Positions 20,059 through 29,756 of a stretch of DNA of 41,541 nt are shown here, piece by piece. The stretch's first letter is position 1. Every line of letters begins with the position of its first letter. The notes below the pieces were generated by a model. The model ran no database searches. It was not told the DNA's origin and saw only the letters and a list, made by a program, of their open reading frames with translations. Origin of the DNA: Candidatus Nanohalarchaeota archaeon (GTDB taxonomy: Archaea > Nanohalarchaeota > Nanosalinia > Nanosalinales > Nanosalinaceae); assembly GCA_022729355.1 (NCBI GenBank), contig JALDAN010000003.1:1-41541 (forward strand), given 5' to 3'. Made by a program: the position numbers and the translations under genes.

Positions 20059-21345
20059 ATGATGGAGTTTATTAAAGACTGCAGTTCAATGCACGGATAT
20101 ATGTCGGCGATCCTTGAGACAGCGAATCCAAGACTGATATTTTTCATCGTATTCACGGCAGGCCTCGCATACCTAATGTACAGGGATCGCAAGAACGTTG
20201 AAAGACATTCTATACTGTTTTACAGGCGGACGGAGAGAGGCCTTGACTTGATCGATAGGATAGCAGAAAGATTTCCGCGTTTCTGGAACTTCTACGGCTG
20301 GACAGGCCTCGTGATAGGATTACTTTCTATTCCATTCGTACTTTTGAATATCGTTATCTCATTCAGCCAGATGTTTGAGGCTGAGACAGGTGGAGGTCCA
20401 AGCATTGTAGCCCCAGGCCTGACAGGGGAAACTACTTTCCAGTCAGGTATTTCCTTCGTGCCTGTAGAATACTGGGTTATCGGAATCGGTATCCTGATGG
20501 TCGTCCACGAGATGAGCCATGGAATAGTTGCCAGAGCCGAGGATATGGAGATCAACTCTGTCGGATGGATTGTACTCGGGATTATTCCTGGAGCTTTCGT
20601 TGAGCCGAAGGGAGAAAACATGCTTCCGGAGAAAGGAAAGGACGGCGAAATTAAAGAAGCAGATGCAGAGGGAGACGGCCTCTGGGATCAGGGAAGTCTG
20701 ACTTCACAGCTGAAAGTACTGGCAGCAGGAAGCTTCGCCAACTACATCACAGCAGTAGTTATGACAGTAGCTGCACTGGGAATCTTCCTGAGCGTAGCGC
20801 AACCAGTTGGCGTAGCCTACATGGCTGAAGATGATCTTCCTGCTCAACAGGCAGGGCTCAACAACGGAACTATGTACAGTATCAACGGCGAACAGGTAAG
20901 ATACGGAAGCGATGTGCAGAGCGTGATGCAGCAGTACCAGGCAAATGAGACGATAACAGTCAACACCTCTGAAGGAGAGTTCAACGTCACTTTAATGGAG
21001 CGTGAAGGAGAGGCTCACATGGGCGTGATGATGTCACCAGGAGAAGGATTGACAGCAGCATTCTTCGATATGGTAAACGACAATAGAGAGATTAAAGAAG
21101 AATACGAGGACTACAGCGGATTCCTGGGATGGCTTCTGGGAGGACTCCAAATAGTAGCACTTCTAAACTTCCTGATAGGCCTCTTCAACATGTTGCCGAT
21201 CAGGCCTCTTGATGGAGGACAGATAGTAGCAGCAATAATAGGCCACTACACCAAAGACGGAGAAACAGCTGTCAATTATATTTCACTGCTCGGATGGGCG
21301 GTAATACTGAGTGCAATTGTTCTTTCTATCGCTACAGGCCTCTAG
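20059..21345 (+). CDS. Site-2-protease-like M50 metallopeptidase with PDZ domain
   Basis: HEMSHGIVARAEDM zinc motif, NMLPIRPLDGGQIV second motif, intervening PDZ-like domain. Confidence 0.9.
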   Translation: MMEFIKDCSSMHGYMSAILETANPRLIFFIVFTAGLAYLMYRDRKNVERHSILFYRRTERGLDLIDRIAERFPRFWNFYGWTGLVIGLLSIPFVLLNIVISFSQMFEAETGGGPSIVAPGLTGETTFQSGISFVPVEYWVIGIGILMVVHEMSHGIVARAEDMEINSVGWIVLGIIPGAFVEPKGENMLPEKGKDGEIKEADAEGDGLWDQGSLTSQLKVLAAGSFANYITAVVMTVAALGIFLSVAQPVGVAYMAEDDLPAQQAGLNNGTMYSINGEQVRYGSDVQSVMQQYQANETITVNTSEGEFNVTLMEREGEAHMGVMMSPGEGLTAAFFDMVNDNREIKEEYEDYSGFLGWLLGGLQIVALLNFLIGLFNMLPIRPLDGGQIVAAIIGHYTKDGETAVNYISLLGWAVILSAIVLSIATGL

Positions 21346-21473
21346 AAGTGTTAAGAAAACTGTTTGATTGAGGAGTTACTGTTATAAGTTTAATTGTTTT
21401 ATTGTAGGCTTGTGAAAACCAGTACCAAATCTGGGTTCTCAAAACGTTTCACTATCAAGAGGTAGTACCACAA

Positions 21474-21674
21474 ATGAGCGAAGATATGGAAACAGCGGAA
21501 TGCCCTTATTGCGGCGAAGTCTTTGAATCCGACGAAGATGGAGATGCCATCACGAAGGAGGGTATCCACAGAGCAGAAGAACATGTAAACAACGGTGGCT
21601 CCAAGGATACAGGCTCCTCATCCAAAGGATCCAACATCGTCAGGAAGTGGAAGACCGAAGGCAAGAGGGCTTAA
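21474..21674 (+). CDS. Small C2H2-like zinc-finger protein
   Basis: ECPYCGEVFESDEDGDAITKEGIHRAEEH; 66 aa, acidic N-terminal and basic C-terminal part. Confidence 0.65.
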   Translation: MSEDMETAECPYCGEVFESDEDGDAITKEGIHRAEEHVNNGGSKDTGSSSKGSNIVRKWKTEGKRA

Positions 21675-21775
21675 ACGACAACCCTACGTATCCCGAACCT
21701 TTCTTTTTATCACCAGCGGGCTTTGACTCCCGATGGGCGATGACCTTTTATTTTTTTCTCAGGGAGTTCTCTTAC

Positions 21776-22081
21776 GTGACGCATACTATAACTTTCACGG
21801 ACAGAGATGAAGAAGTAGAAGCAGAGGACGGGCAGACTGTTCTACAGGCAATACTGCAGGGAGGAATCGAATACATGCATGCGTGTGGAGGATTCTGCAA
21901 CTGCACCACATGCAGAGTAAAAATAGACGAAGGAATGGAAAACGTCAGCGACATGAAAGAAGACGAGAAAAACACGTTGAGAAGATTCCAGGGAGAAGAA
22001 ATACTGGAAGGCCCATACAGACTCAGCTGCCAAGTAAAAGTCCACGGAGACATCAAAATAAGCGAACCAGAATGGTACTGA
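21776..22081 (+). CDS. 2Fe-2S ferredoxin
   Basis: HACGGFCNCTTCRVKI (Cx5Cx2C) and distal LSC; probable GTG start at 21776. Confidence 0.87.
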   Translation: MTHTITFTDRDEEVEAEDGQTVLQAILQGGIEYMHACGGFCNCTTCRVKIDEGMENVSDMKEDEKNTLRRFQGEEILEGPYRLSCQVKVHGDIKISEPEWY

Positions 22082-22085
22082 AACC

Positions 22086-23156
22086 ATGAAAGACGTAATC
22101 ATAGTCGGGGCCGGCCCCGTCGGATCACAGCTTGCAAAAAGATACGCCGAACAAGGCCTTGAAGTAACAGTCTTAGAGAGAAGTGAAGAAGTCGGAAGGC
22201 CTCTCGCATGCAGCGGACACGTCTCACCAGACATCCAGAACTTCCTCTCCAAAGAAGACTTTGAAGAAATCCATCAGAATAGTATAGTCGGAGCCAGATT
22301 CCACAGCGGAGAAAAAGAATACAGATTCTACAGAGATGAAACAGTATCCAACGTTATAGACAGAGTAGGCCTCGACAAAAAGAAAGCAGAAGAGGCCAGA
22401 GAAGCAGGTGCAGAAATAATACTGGAAGAAACAGTCGAAGACGTAATCGAAAGCAGTGAAAGCGTCAGAGTAGAGACGGAGAACGATACCTACAAGGCCT
22501 CTATCGTCGCAGGATGTGATGGAGCTTCCTCCACTGTACGTGATGCAGTCGATCTCCCGGAGCCAGATCACTTCTACCAGGGAATACTTTGCTTTACGGA
22601 TGAGGAAGATGACTCTGATTTCGTGGATGTTTTGCTCGACGTTCCAAAGTTCTTTGGCTGGAGGATTCCACGCGGCGACTCTGTAGAATACGGGGTAGGA
22701 GTTCCAAAGGGAGAGAATACGATGAAGTGGCTTGACGAAGTAACTTCAAAATTTGATGTAGAGGAGGAAGACAGGAGGAATATCTGTGCCGGTGCAATTC
22801 CTATAGAGCCTCCTGAAAGCGTATCGACGAACAGAGTGTTTCTAGTTGGTGATGCTGCCGGACAGACAAAGCCGTTTACTGGAGGAGGAATCCTCTACGG
22901 TATGAGGGCTGCTGATATAGCAGCGGAGACTATCGATCCAGAAGATCCTGATACAGGGGATTATGAGGAGGCCTGGCGTGAAGAGCTTGGATCCGATATC
23001 TTTCTCGGGAAGTTTATTGAGAAGATGTATTCGATGCCTTGGACTGTGCAGAGACTGGGGATGTGGTTTTTCCAGGGAGAGATCGGTGTTCATATGGACA
23101 GGCCTACAACATTGTTAAGCAGAAAGCAGTTGAAGGCTATGCTGCCTTGGAGATAG
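22086..23156 (+). CDS. Geranylgeranyl reductase-family FAD-dependent oxidoreductase
   Basis: DVIIVGAGPVGSQLAKRYAEQGLEVTVLE; CSGHVSPD; VFLVGDAAGQTKPFTGGGILYGMRAA. Confidence 0.88.
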   Translation: MKDVIIVGAGPVGSQLAKRYAEQGLEVTVLERSEEVGRPLACSGHVSPDIQNFLSKEDFEEIHQNSIVGARFHSGEKEYRFYRDETVSNVIDRVGLDKKKAEEAREAGAEIILEETVEDVIESSESVRVETENDTYKASIVAGCDGASSTVRDAVDLPEPDHFYQGILCFTDEEDDSDFVDVLLDVPKFFGWRIPRGDSVEYGVGVPKGENTMKWLDEVTSKFDVEEEDRRNICAGAIPIEPPESVSTNRVFLVGDAAGQTKPFTGGGILYGMRAADIAAETIDPEDPDTGDYEEAWREELGSDIFLGKFIEKMYSMPWTVQRLGMWFFQGEIGVHMDRPTTLLSRKQLKAMLPWR

Positions 23157-23210
23157 GATTATAAAAAACTTCCAAGAGGATAACAGGCACAGGGAGCTGA
23201 AAAATTTCTC

Positions 23211-23882
23211 ATGCACATCGGAGTTATACCGGATGGAAACCGTAGATACGCCAACAACCACGGCATAGGGAACTACAAGGCCTACAGGAAGGCTCGAGAT
23301 ACGATAAAGGATGTGACAAAGTCTCTGAACGGTTTCTCAGAAGAAGTCGATACTATAACGTTCTACCTTTTATCTGAGGAGAATCTGCGGCGTGACGAGG
23401 ATGAACTCGAGACACTTTTCCAGTTGCTTGAAGACAACATCGATGACATGGGACAGTTCTTCCAGGACAGAGATTTCGACGTTAACTGGGCATCTACAAA
23501 GCCCGAAGCACTTCCAGAAGACCTTACAGAAAAGCTTGAAGAGCTTGAAGAAGAGTACAGTGGAGATGACACTAGAGTGAATCTTCTGATCTCGTACTCC
23601 GGGAAGCAGGATATAGTGAAGGCCTCCAGAAAAATATCTGAGAACGGAGAGGCCTTTAATGAAGAGGAGATTTCAAGTCATCTTGAAATAGGATCTGATA
23701 TCGATTTTGTGATTCGTACAGGAGATAATCCTGATAGAGAATGCTTATCCGGTTTCCCTATCTGGAATGCGAGTTACGCTGAGTACTATCATATCAAGAA
23801 GAATTTTCCTGCTATCAACGCAGAGGATGTAGAAGAAGCTCTTGAGCACTACAAAGCGTTGCGTAAGAAGAAAGGCGAATAA
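23211..23882 (+). CDS. uppS: Undecaprenyl/cis-isoprenyl diphosphate synthase
   Basis: HIGVIPDGNRRYANNHGIGNYKAY; FVIRTGDNPDRECLSGFPIWNASYAEYY. Confidence 0.9.
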   Translation: MHIGVIPDGNRRYANNHGIGNYKAYRKARDTIKDVTKSLNGFSEEVDTITFYLLSEENLRRDEDELETLFQLLEDNIDDMGQFFQDRDFDVNWASTKPEALPEDLTEKLEELEEEYSGDDTRVNLLISYSGKQDIVKASRKISENGEAFNEEEISSHLEIGSDIDFVIRTGDNPDRECLSGFPIWNASYAEYYHIKKNFPAINAEDVEEALEHYKALRKKKGE

Positions 23883-23901
23883 CAGAGAGGCCTGATTTTT
23901 C

Positions 23902-24009
23902 ATGGTTGATATGGAATGCTGGAACTGTGGTAATCAAATGGAGAAGCATGTTGCCTGCGAACTTATATGCCCGGAATGTGGTATGATAAGGGACTGCAGC
24001 GACCCTTAA
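23902..24009 (+). CDS. Zinc-ribbon microprotein, 35 aa
   Basis: MVDMECWNCGNQMEKHVACELICPECGMIRDCSDP; paired CxxC motifs; below ORF-track cutoff. Confidence 0.65.
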   Translation: MVDMECWNCGNQMEKHVACELICPECGMIRDCSDP

Positions 24010-24034
24010 ACTATCTAAATCTAAAACAAAGCCC

Positions 24035-24124
24035 CTATACAGTATTATTTTCTCTTTTGCATTCGTTACATAGACCGAAGAATGTGTAATTGTCACATCC
24101 CTTTCTTAGGCATTTCTTGAACAT
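24035..24124 (-). CDS. Cysteine-rich microprotein, 29 aa
   Basis: MFKKCLRKGCDNYTFFGLCNECKRENNTV; four cysteines in a zinc-binding-like spacing; convergent with the 35-aa microprotein. Confidence 0.45.
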   Translation of the reverse strand: MFKKCLRKGCDNYTFFGLCNECKRENNTV

Positions 24125-24278
24125 CCTTACTCACTTAAATCTTTACAGCTCCTCACTGCAGTTCCTTCCCCAATAAAGAAAAACGGAGGAAAGTTTTATG
24201 AGTGAATCCACGCTCCTGAACAACTTTTTCTTAGAAGTGTAACAAACTTCAAAAGCTTCACCAGACAGTATAGATTCT

Positions 24279-24779
24279 ATGGAGTACAGGAACGAACTGG
24301 CTGCATTCGGCGTCGTGGCCTTCATATTTATCGGAGCTATTGTGATAACAGGAGGAGAGCCAGAAAGCAACGAGCTTGGCGAAGCATCTGTTGTAGAGGC
24401 CTCATTTGTAGAGGATGGAGAGGAGCTGGCAACTGTACAGCTTGAGACGGCTTATACTCCCGAAGAAAGAGCTGAAGGCCTTATGTTCCGTGAAGAGCTT
24501 GGAGAAGATGAGGGAATGATTTTTGTGTATGATGAGGCTGAGGAGAGAAGTTTCTGGATGAAAAATACTTTGATTCCTCTTGATATGATTTTTGTGGATT
24601 CTGAGCGAACTGTAGATAGTATAAAGAAGGCTGATCCTGAGCCGGATGTTCCTGATGAAGAACTTGAAAGCTATGAGAGCGATGGGCCTGCTCAGTTCGT
24701 TATTGAAGTAAATCAGAATTATTCAGATGAACATGGCATCACTGAAGGAACAGATGTCGATCTTGAAATAGCAGATTAA
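24279..24779 (+). CDS. DUF192 protein, membrane-anchored or secreted
   Basis: ERAEGLMFREELGEDEGMIFVYDEAEERSFWMKNTLIPLDMIFVD. Confidence 0.9.
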   Translation: MEYRNELAAFGVVAFIFIGAIVITGGEPESNELGEASVVEASFVEDGEELATVQLETAYTPEERAEGLMFREELGEDEGMIFVYDEAEERSFWMKNTLIPLDMIFVDSERTVDSIKKADPEPDVPDEELESYESDGPAQFVIEVNQNYSDEHGITEGTDVDLEIAD

Positions 24780-25366
24780 CTTTCTAGATTCGTATAATTA
24801 GGACTGGAGTCAGTGTTTAGAACCCCTACTACTCTGTGTGTTACCTGTTCTTGACTTATTCTGGAGGATTGATCATTGTTGTCTCCACGCATCAGAAGAT
24901 AGTCACTTGTCGCTAAGTAGTTTGCCTGAACTCTGTGAATAACGTATCCATCGCCTTTCTCGTATCTGAGTATTTCTCCTTCTGATATACTTCCTCCGTC
25001 GTATTCTTCGAGTAGTACTGCGTTACCTGAGAAAATTGTAGGCTGCATTGACTTCCCTTCAGGATAAGCTACGGCATCAACAGAGACAGAGGCCTCTCCC
25101 TCCCCTACCGAGTAGTCTACATCAGTGTAAGAGGCCTGTATAAAGTTAGTATTCCCTGTTGATGAGTCGCTTCTAAGGTTATCTGTGCTGTGATCCTCCG
25201 TGACAGTTTCCGGCAGTGTCAGATTGTACTGCGGACTGTATACTGTCTCAGTCTCCTCCCCAAGATTTGAGAGCTCGTATGTCGTGACTGCTCCTCCCAT
25301 ATATCCTATGGATAGCACCAGTACAACAAGTAATACTTCACCGAGATTGGAGAACCCCTTACCCAT
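24776..25366 (-). CDS. Signal peptidase I-like (S26B)
   Basis: GKSMQPTIFSGNAVLLE catalytic Ser; GYVIHRV; RGDNNDQSS. Confidence 0.83.
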   Translation of the reverse strand: MGKGFSNLGEVLLVVLVLSIGYMGGAVTTYELSNLGEETETVYSPQYNLTLPETVTEDHSTDNLRSDSSTGNTNFIQASYTDVDYSVGEGEASVSVDAVAYPEGKSMQPTIFSGNAVLLEEYDGGSISEGEILRYEKGDGYVIHRVQANYLATSDYLLMRGDNNDQSSRISQEQVTHRVVGVLNTDSSPNYTNLES

Positions 25367-25505
25367 ATGTTACTACTTACAGATAACACTTTAATACCTT
25401 TCGATTTTGTTGTTACTTTATCCAAACAAAAAGATGGTGTGGTGTTTCGATAACTTATAATAAAAGCCGATTAGAAGTAAGTATTGTGTAGAGGCCTTTA
25501 CACCA

Positions 25506-26042
25506 ATGTCATCGGAGCTAAGGATCAACTCGGTGCGGAAGAGAATTGTAGATGAGCATGAAGAGCTTCTGCATCATGAAAGTGCTAAAGGCATTCTACT
25601 TGCCACAGCTATAATCTTGGCGACTTTTGGAACCGCAGCAGTTCTTATGCCTGAAGATCCTACAGGCGATTTTTCAGCAGAGTTTGAAATAACTAACATG
25701 GAGATTGAAAATGTACATATCAGAGGTGTTGAGGCCTCACAGAACGAACTCAGTTTTGTACAGGATTATGAAATAACTAATCCTAATCTTCTGGAAGCAG
25801 AATTTGTAGGAGCAAGTTACAGAGTTGAAGTTGATGGAGAGCCAGTAACAGAATCTTTTGTGGAAGGAACAAGTGTAATAGACTCAGGGCAGAATGAAAT
25901 GGTGGCATTTGAGCACAGTGCTCCTGTAGAAGGATTTGAAGGATTTGAAGAAGTTACTGTTGAAGGGAAAAAAGTATTTGAAGTAGGCAACAGAGAGTTC
26001 GAGAAACATTACAGACACTCATTCACAACTTTTCTTCCCTAG
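25506..26042 (+). CDS. LEA14/WHy-like domain membrane protein
   Basis: One TM segment then EITNMEIENVHIRGVEASQNELSFVQDYEITNPNLLEAEFVGASYRVEVDG. Confidence 0.6.
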   Translation: MSSELRINSVRKRIVDEHEELLHHESAKGILLATAIILATFGTAAVLMPEDPTGDFSAEFEITNMEIENVHIRGVEASQNELSFVQDYEITNPNLLEAEFVGASYRVEVDGEPVTESFVEGTSVIDSGQNEMVAFEHSAPVEGFEGFEEVTVEGKKVFEVGNREFEKHYRHSFTTFLP

Positions 26043-26087
26043 AATAATTTTTCAAGAATTATAATATTCAAACAACAAGAAGTAAGT

Positions 26088-26504
26088 ATGTATCAGGATA
26101 TTCTGCTACCTACAGATGGAAGTGAGGCCTCCAGATCAGCAGTAAAGCATGCAGAAGAGATAGCAAATAAGTTTGATGCTAGAATCCATGTACTGTTTGT
26201 AGTAAATGCATCTACACTGCCTGATCAAATGGCTACCGGAGTTAAAATGGAACAGATGATAGCCACTGGAAGAGAAGTAACAGAATCCATCAAAGAAGAA
26301 CTTGATGCTCCTCATATCAAAACAACTGTGGAGACAGGAATGCCTCACAGAGCCATAAAAAAATACACAGAAGAGGAAGATATTGATCTTGTGACTATGG
26401 GAAGCCATGGAAGATCAGGCCTCAACAGAATGCTACTCGGAAGCGTAACAGAGAAAGTGCTACGTACAGTTGAAATACCTGTGCTAACAGCCAAAAACGA
26501 ATAA
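26088..26504 (+). CDS. Universal stress protein (UspA family)
   Basis: DILLPTDGSEASRSAVKHA; TMGSHGRSGLNRMLLGSVTEKVLR. Confidence 0.95.
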   Translation: MYQDILLPTDGSEASRSAVKHAEEIANKFDARIHVLFVVNASTLPDQMATGVKMEQMIATGREVTESIKEELDAPHIKTTVETGMPHRAIKKYTEEEDIDLVTMGSHGRSGLNRMLLGSVTEKVLRTVEIPVLTAKNE

Positions 26505-26598
26505 ATTACCTCTCTAGTATAACGACCAATCTGCAAAATAGAATACCGTAGTACCTAATCTGTATCAACCATTTATTTGTAGAGCCGCATTACTGATT

Positions 26599-27735
26599 AT
26601 GAAACTATCACTTCATGAAACAGATCAGGATCCTGTCCAGGAACGTAGAACAGAACTTGTAGAGAGAAAAGGCCTCGGCCACCCAGACAGCATATGCGAT
26701 GGAATAGCGGAAAAGATCTCCAGAGAACTTTCTAAGGAGTACAGAGAAAGATTCGGAAGTATTCTGCACCACAATACGGATGAGGCGCAACTCGTTGCCG
26801 GAGAAGCAAATCCAGGCCTCGGAGATGGAGAAATCATCAAACCAATATTCATACTTCTAACCGGTAGAGCTACAAGAAAATTTGAGGGAGAGAAAATCCC
26901 TGTCGACAGAATAGCACTGGAAGCAGCTGAAGAATACATCAATTCCAACTTCAAAGCACTGGATTCCTCACAGATAGAGTTCGATTCCAGGATAGGAGAG
27001 ACATCCACAGATCTGGAAGCCGTCTACGAAAGAGATAAGACACTCTCCAACGATACAAGCTTCGGAGTAGGCCACGCACCGTTCTCACCGACAGAAAATA
27101 TTGTTAAAGAAGTTGAAAGAAAAGTCAGAGGCCTCAAGACATCAGGAGAAGACGTCAAAGTAATGGGCTTCAGACAGGAAGACACAGTTACTCTTACAGT
27201 TGCAGCAGCAGGCCTCTCAGAAAGAATAGATTCAATCAAGGAATACAGAGACCACGCTGCTTCAGTGAAGCAGACTGCAGAGGAAATAATAGAGAGTAGA
27301 GGCCTTGAAGCAGATGTCTACGTTAATACTGCCGATAATATAGATGAAGAAGAATTGTACGTCACTGTTACAGGTACTTCTGCCGAGATGGGTGACGACG
27401 GAAGTGTAGGCCGAGGTAACAGGACTAACGGATTGATCACCCCACACAGATCCATGAGCATGGAGGCCGCCTCAGGAAAGAATCCTGTCACCCATGTAGG
27501 AAAGATATACAATCTCCTTGCAGATCAAATATCAAAGAGTATCTACAATGAAACAGGAGAGTACGCCGAAGTCAAGCTTCTCTCCCAGATTGCAGCACCT
27601 ATAGACGATCCAAAGCTCGTGGATGTGGAAAGCTCGGCTTCAGAGAAAGAAATCAGAGAGATCGTACAGCGCCATCTGGACGATATAGAAACCATCACAG
27701 AGAAGTGCCTCAACGGAGAAATAAACACTTTCTGA
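26599..27735 (+). CDS. mat: Archaeal-type S-adenosylmethionine synthetase
   Basis: [17 protein letters not shown], archaeal MAT layout, [32 protein letters not shown]. Confidence 0.93.
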   Translation: MKLSLHETDQDPVQERRTELVERKGLGHPDSICDGIAEKISRELSKEYRERFGSILHHNTDEAQLVAGEANPGLGDGEIIKPIFILLTGRATRKFEGEKIPVDRIALEAAEEYINSNFKALDSSQIEFDSRIGETSTDLEAVYERDKTLSNDTSFGVGHAPFSPTENIVKEVERKVRGLKTSGEDVKVMGFRQEDTVTLTVAAAGLSERIDSIKEYRDHAASVKQTAEEIIESRGLEADVYVNTADNIDEEELYVTVTGTSAEMGDDGSVGRGNRTNGLITPHRSMSMEAASGKNPVTHVGKIYNLLADQISKSIYNETGEYAEVKLLSQIAAPIDDPKLVDVESSASEKEIREIVQRHLDDIETITEKCLNGEINTF

Positions 27736-27796
27736 GGCCTATAATTTTTTCTCAATTTTCAATAAAAAAAAGTTAAGGAAGCCTGTATTAGGCCTT

Positions 27797-28192
27797 TCAG
27801 TCCGCAAGGACTTTTTCTTTGTGTTCCTGGAAAAACGTTTCTGTATGTCTATCCAGTTGGAGGGTTTCGATTTCTTCAGTTCTGAACCATTCAATGTGTT
27901 CTTCTGAGGCCTCTACTGTAGCTGGTTCGGGTTCTTCTTCTGTAGGTGATTTTTCTCCTGCGACGTACCAGTGGATTCTCTCGTTTCCTGATCCGATCTC
28001 TGTTTTAGTGATTTTCTCTGTGAATTCGATTTCTACACCGGTTACTTCACGGGTCTTGCTTCTTGCTGCTTCCCTCAATGTTTCGCCTTTTTCTATCTGT
28101 CTTGTGATCGAGCTCCAAGCCTCTCCATCTGATTCCTTATTTAAAAGTAGAAACTCTTCTTCTCTTCTTATCAATAATGCAATCCTATCCAT
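27797..28192 (-). CDS. NUDIX hydrolase-like
   Basis: RQIEKGETLREAARSKTREVTGVEIEF degenerate Nudix box. Confidence 0.7.
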   Translation of the reverse strand: MDRIALLIRREEEFLLLNKESDGEAWSSITRQIEKGETLREAARSKTREVTGVEIEFTEKITKTEIGSGNERIHWYVAGEKSPTEEEPEPATVEASEEHIEWFRTEEIETLQLDRHTETFFQEHKEKVLAD

Positions 28193-28302
28193 AACATATA
28201 ATGGAACAGGTACAGACTTGAAGGTAAGGGCTGATTTTCCATGAAATACTCTTCAAATCAAAGGAATCTTAATCTTTGAGGAAGAACTGTATCGCAAGAA
28301 CC

Positions 28303-29286
28303 ATGAAGTTTGAGGATCGCGTGTATGGAAAACAGACTGTGGAAAAAGAAGTAATCAAAGAGTTAATAGAGTCTAAGCCTGTTCAGAGACTGAAGAAAGT
28401 GCATCAAGCAGGGCCTTCACCTTTCTTCATAGAAGATAAACCATATATAACGCGTTTTGAACACTCCATCGGCGTATTCCTTCTATTGAGAGAATTCAAT
28501 GCCTCACTGGAGGAGCAGATAGCAGGCCTCCTTCACGACGTCCCGCATACAGCTTTTTCACACGTAGCAGACTTCGTATTCGAGGATGAAGGCCATGAAT
28601 ATCACGAACGCTTTATGGAAGATATCATCTACGACTCTGAAATACAGGAGATGCTAAAGAGACACGGATACAGTACGGAGAAAATTCTGGACGAATCAAG
28701 ATTTGGACTGATGGAGAGAGAATTGCCGAAGCTTTGTGCAGACAGACTTGACTACTCGATGAGAGATCTGCAATCTCATTTCAACGATGATAATAGGCCT
28801 GTACTTGAAGCATTAACAGTGAAAGACGGCGAATTCGTCTTCAAAGACAGAGAACAGGCCCAGAGATACACAGAATTATTTATAAAGCTGGATTCGCAGG
28901 TGTATGCCAGTCCAGAAGAAGTCGCTATACACGAGATATTCTCTGACATTATACGTAAAGGCCTTGAAGAAGGAAAGATAGATGAAGAAGACCTGTTTGG
29001 AACGGACAGGGAACTTATGGAGAAACTGAGGAATATAGAGGATGAAGAAGTTCAAAGGAAGTTTGACATACTGGATAACGGCATTGAAGTCGAGATAAAC
29101 GAGGAAGAATACGACTTGAAAGGCTCAACGAAAGCAAGAGCTGTTGATCCTCCAGTAATTCACAACAGCAATACTGTAAAAGTCTCTGAATTTTCACCGG
29201 AGACAGATAGAAGAATCAGGGAACATCTTGAAAGGATTAACAGAGGCCTGAAGATAAATATCGTGAATCAGTCTGTCGATCTATAA
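28303..29286 (+). CDS. HD-domain phosphohydrolase
   Basis: RFEHSIGVFLLLREF, AGLLHDVPHTAFSHVADF, ADRLDYSMRDL; likely start MKFEDRVYG at 28303. Confidence 0.88.
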   Translation: MKFEDRVYGKQTVEKEVIKELIESKPVQRLKKVHQAGPSPFFIEDKPYITRFEHSIGVFLLLREFNASLEEQIAGLLHDVPHTAFSHVADFVFEDEGHEYHERFMEDIIYDSEIQEMLKRHGYSTEKILDESRFGLMERELPKLCADRLDYSMRDLQSHFNDDNRPVLEALTVKDGEFVFKDREQAQRYTELFIKLDSQVYASPEEVAIHEIFSDIIRKGLEEGKIDEEDLFGTDRELMEKLRNIEDEEVQRKFDILDNGIEVEINEEEYDLKGSTKARAVDPPVIHNSNTVKVSEFSPETDRRIREHLERINRGLKINIVNQSVDL

Positions 29287-29323
29287 AAGAATTTCAAGGC
29301 CTTCACTGTTTTAGAGGAAAGTG

Positions 29324-29398
29324 GGGCCCGTAGCTCAGCTTGGACAGAGCGAGCGGCTTCGGACCGCTAGGTCCAGGGTTCAAATCCCTGCGGGCTCG
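29324..29398 (+). tRNA. tRNA-Arg (TCG anticodon)
   Basis: Acceptor GGGCCCG/CGGGCTC; D-stem GCTC/GAGC; anticodon stem AGCGG/CCGCT with loop CTTCGGA; T-arm CAGGG-TTCAAAT-CCCTG. Confidence 0.94.
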
Positions 29399-29489
29399 TT
29401 TACCCCGAGCCTTCTATATGCAGCTAGAGAATCTTAGTCTGTAAAACTTTCTTAAGTCTGTTGTTACATAATGATGACAGTGAATTGCT

Positions 29490-29737
29490 TTGGATAATGA
29501 AACAACTAGAAGAAATATTCTTTCAGCTTTAGGCCTTGCAGCTGGAGTTAAAACTGTTGATCTATTGAACGAGGAAGACTCAAGATGTACAGAGGTCAAC
29601 GGTGCAGAGAGTTACAGCGTCCCTCCTCCAGATCAAGAATATCAGATTGATCAAAGCGAGTATACGTAGAATTCGACTCAACAAATGATTCAGATATATA
29701 TGAATTTGAGGACGACTGTAACACAAGTAATTTGTAA
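29490..29737 (+). pseudogene. Frameshifted Tat-signal ORF remnant
   Basis: TTG-started frame LDNETTRRNILSALGLAAGVKTVDLLNEEDSRC...QSEYT* ending at 29669; +1 frame continues YVEFDSTNDSDIYEFEDDCNTSNL* to 29737. Confidence 0.45.
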
Positions 29738-29756
29738 TTTACCTATGAAAAAATAA

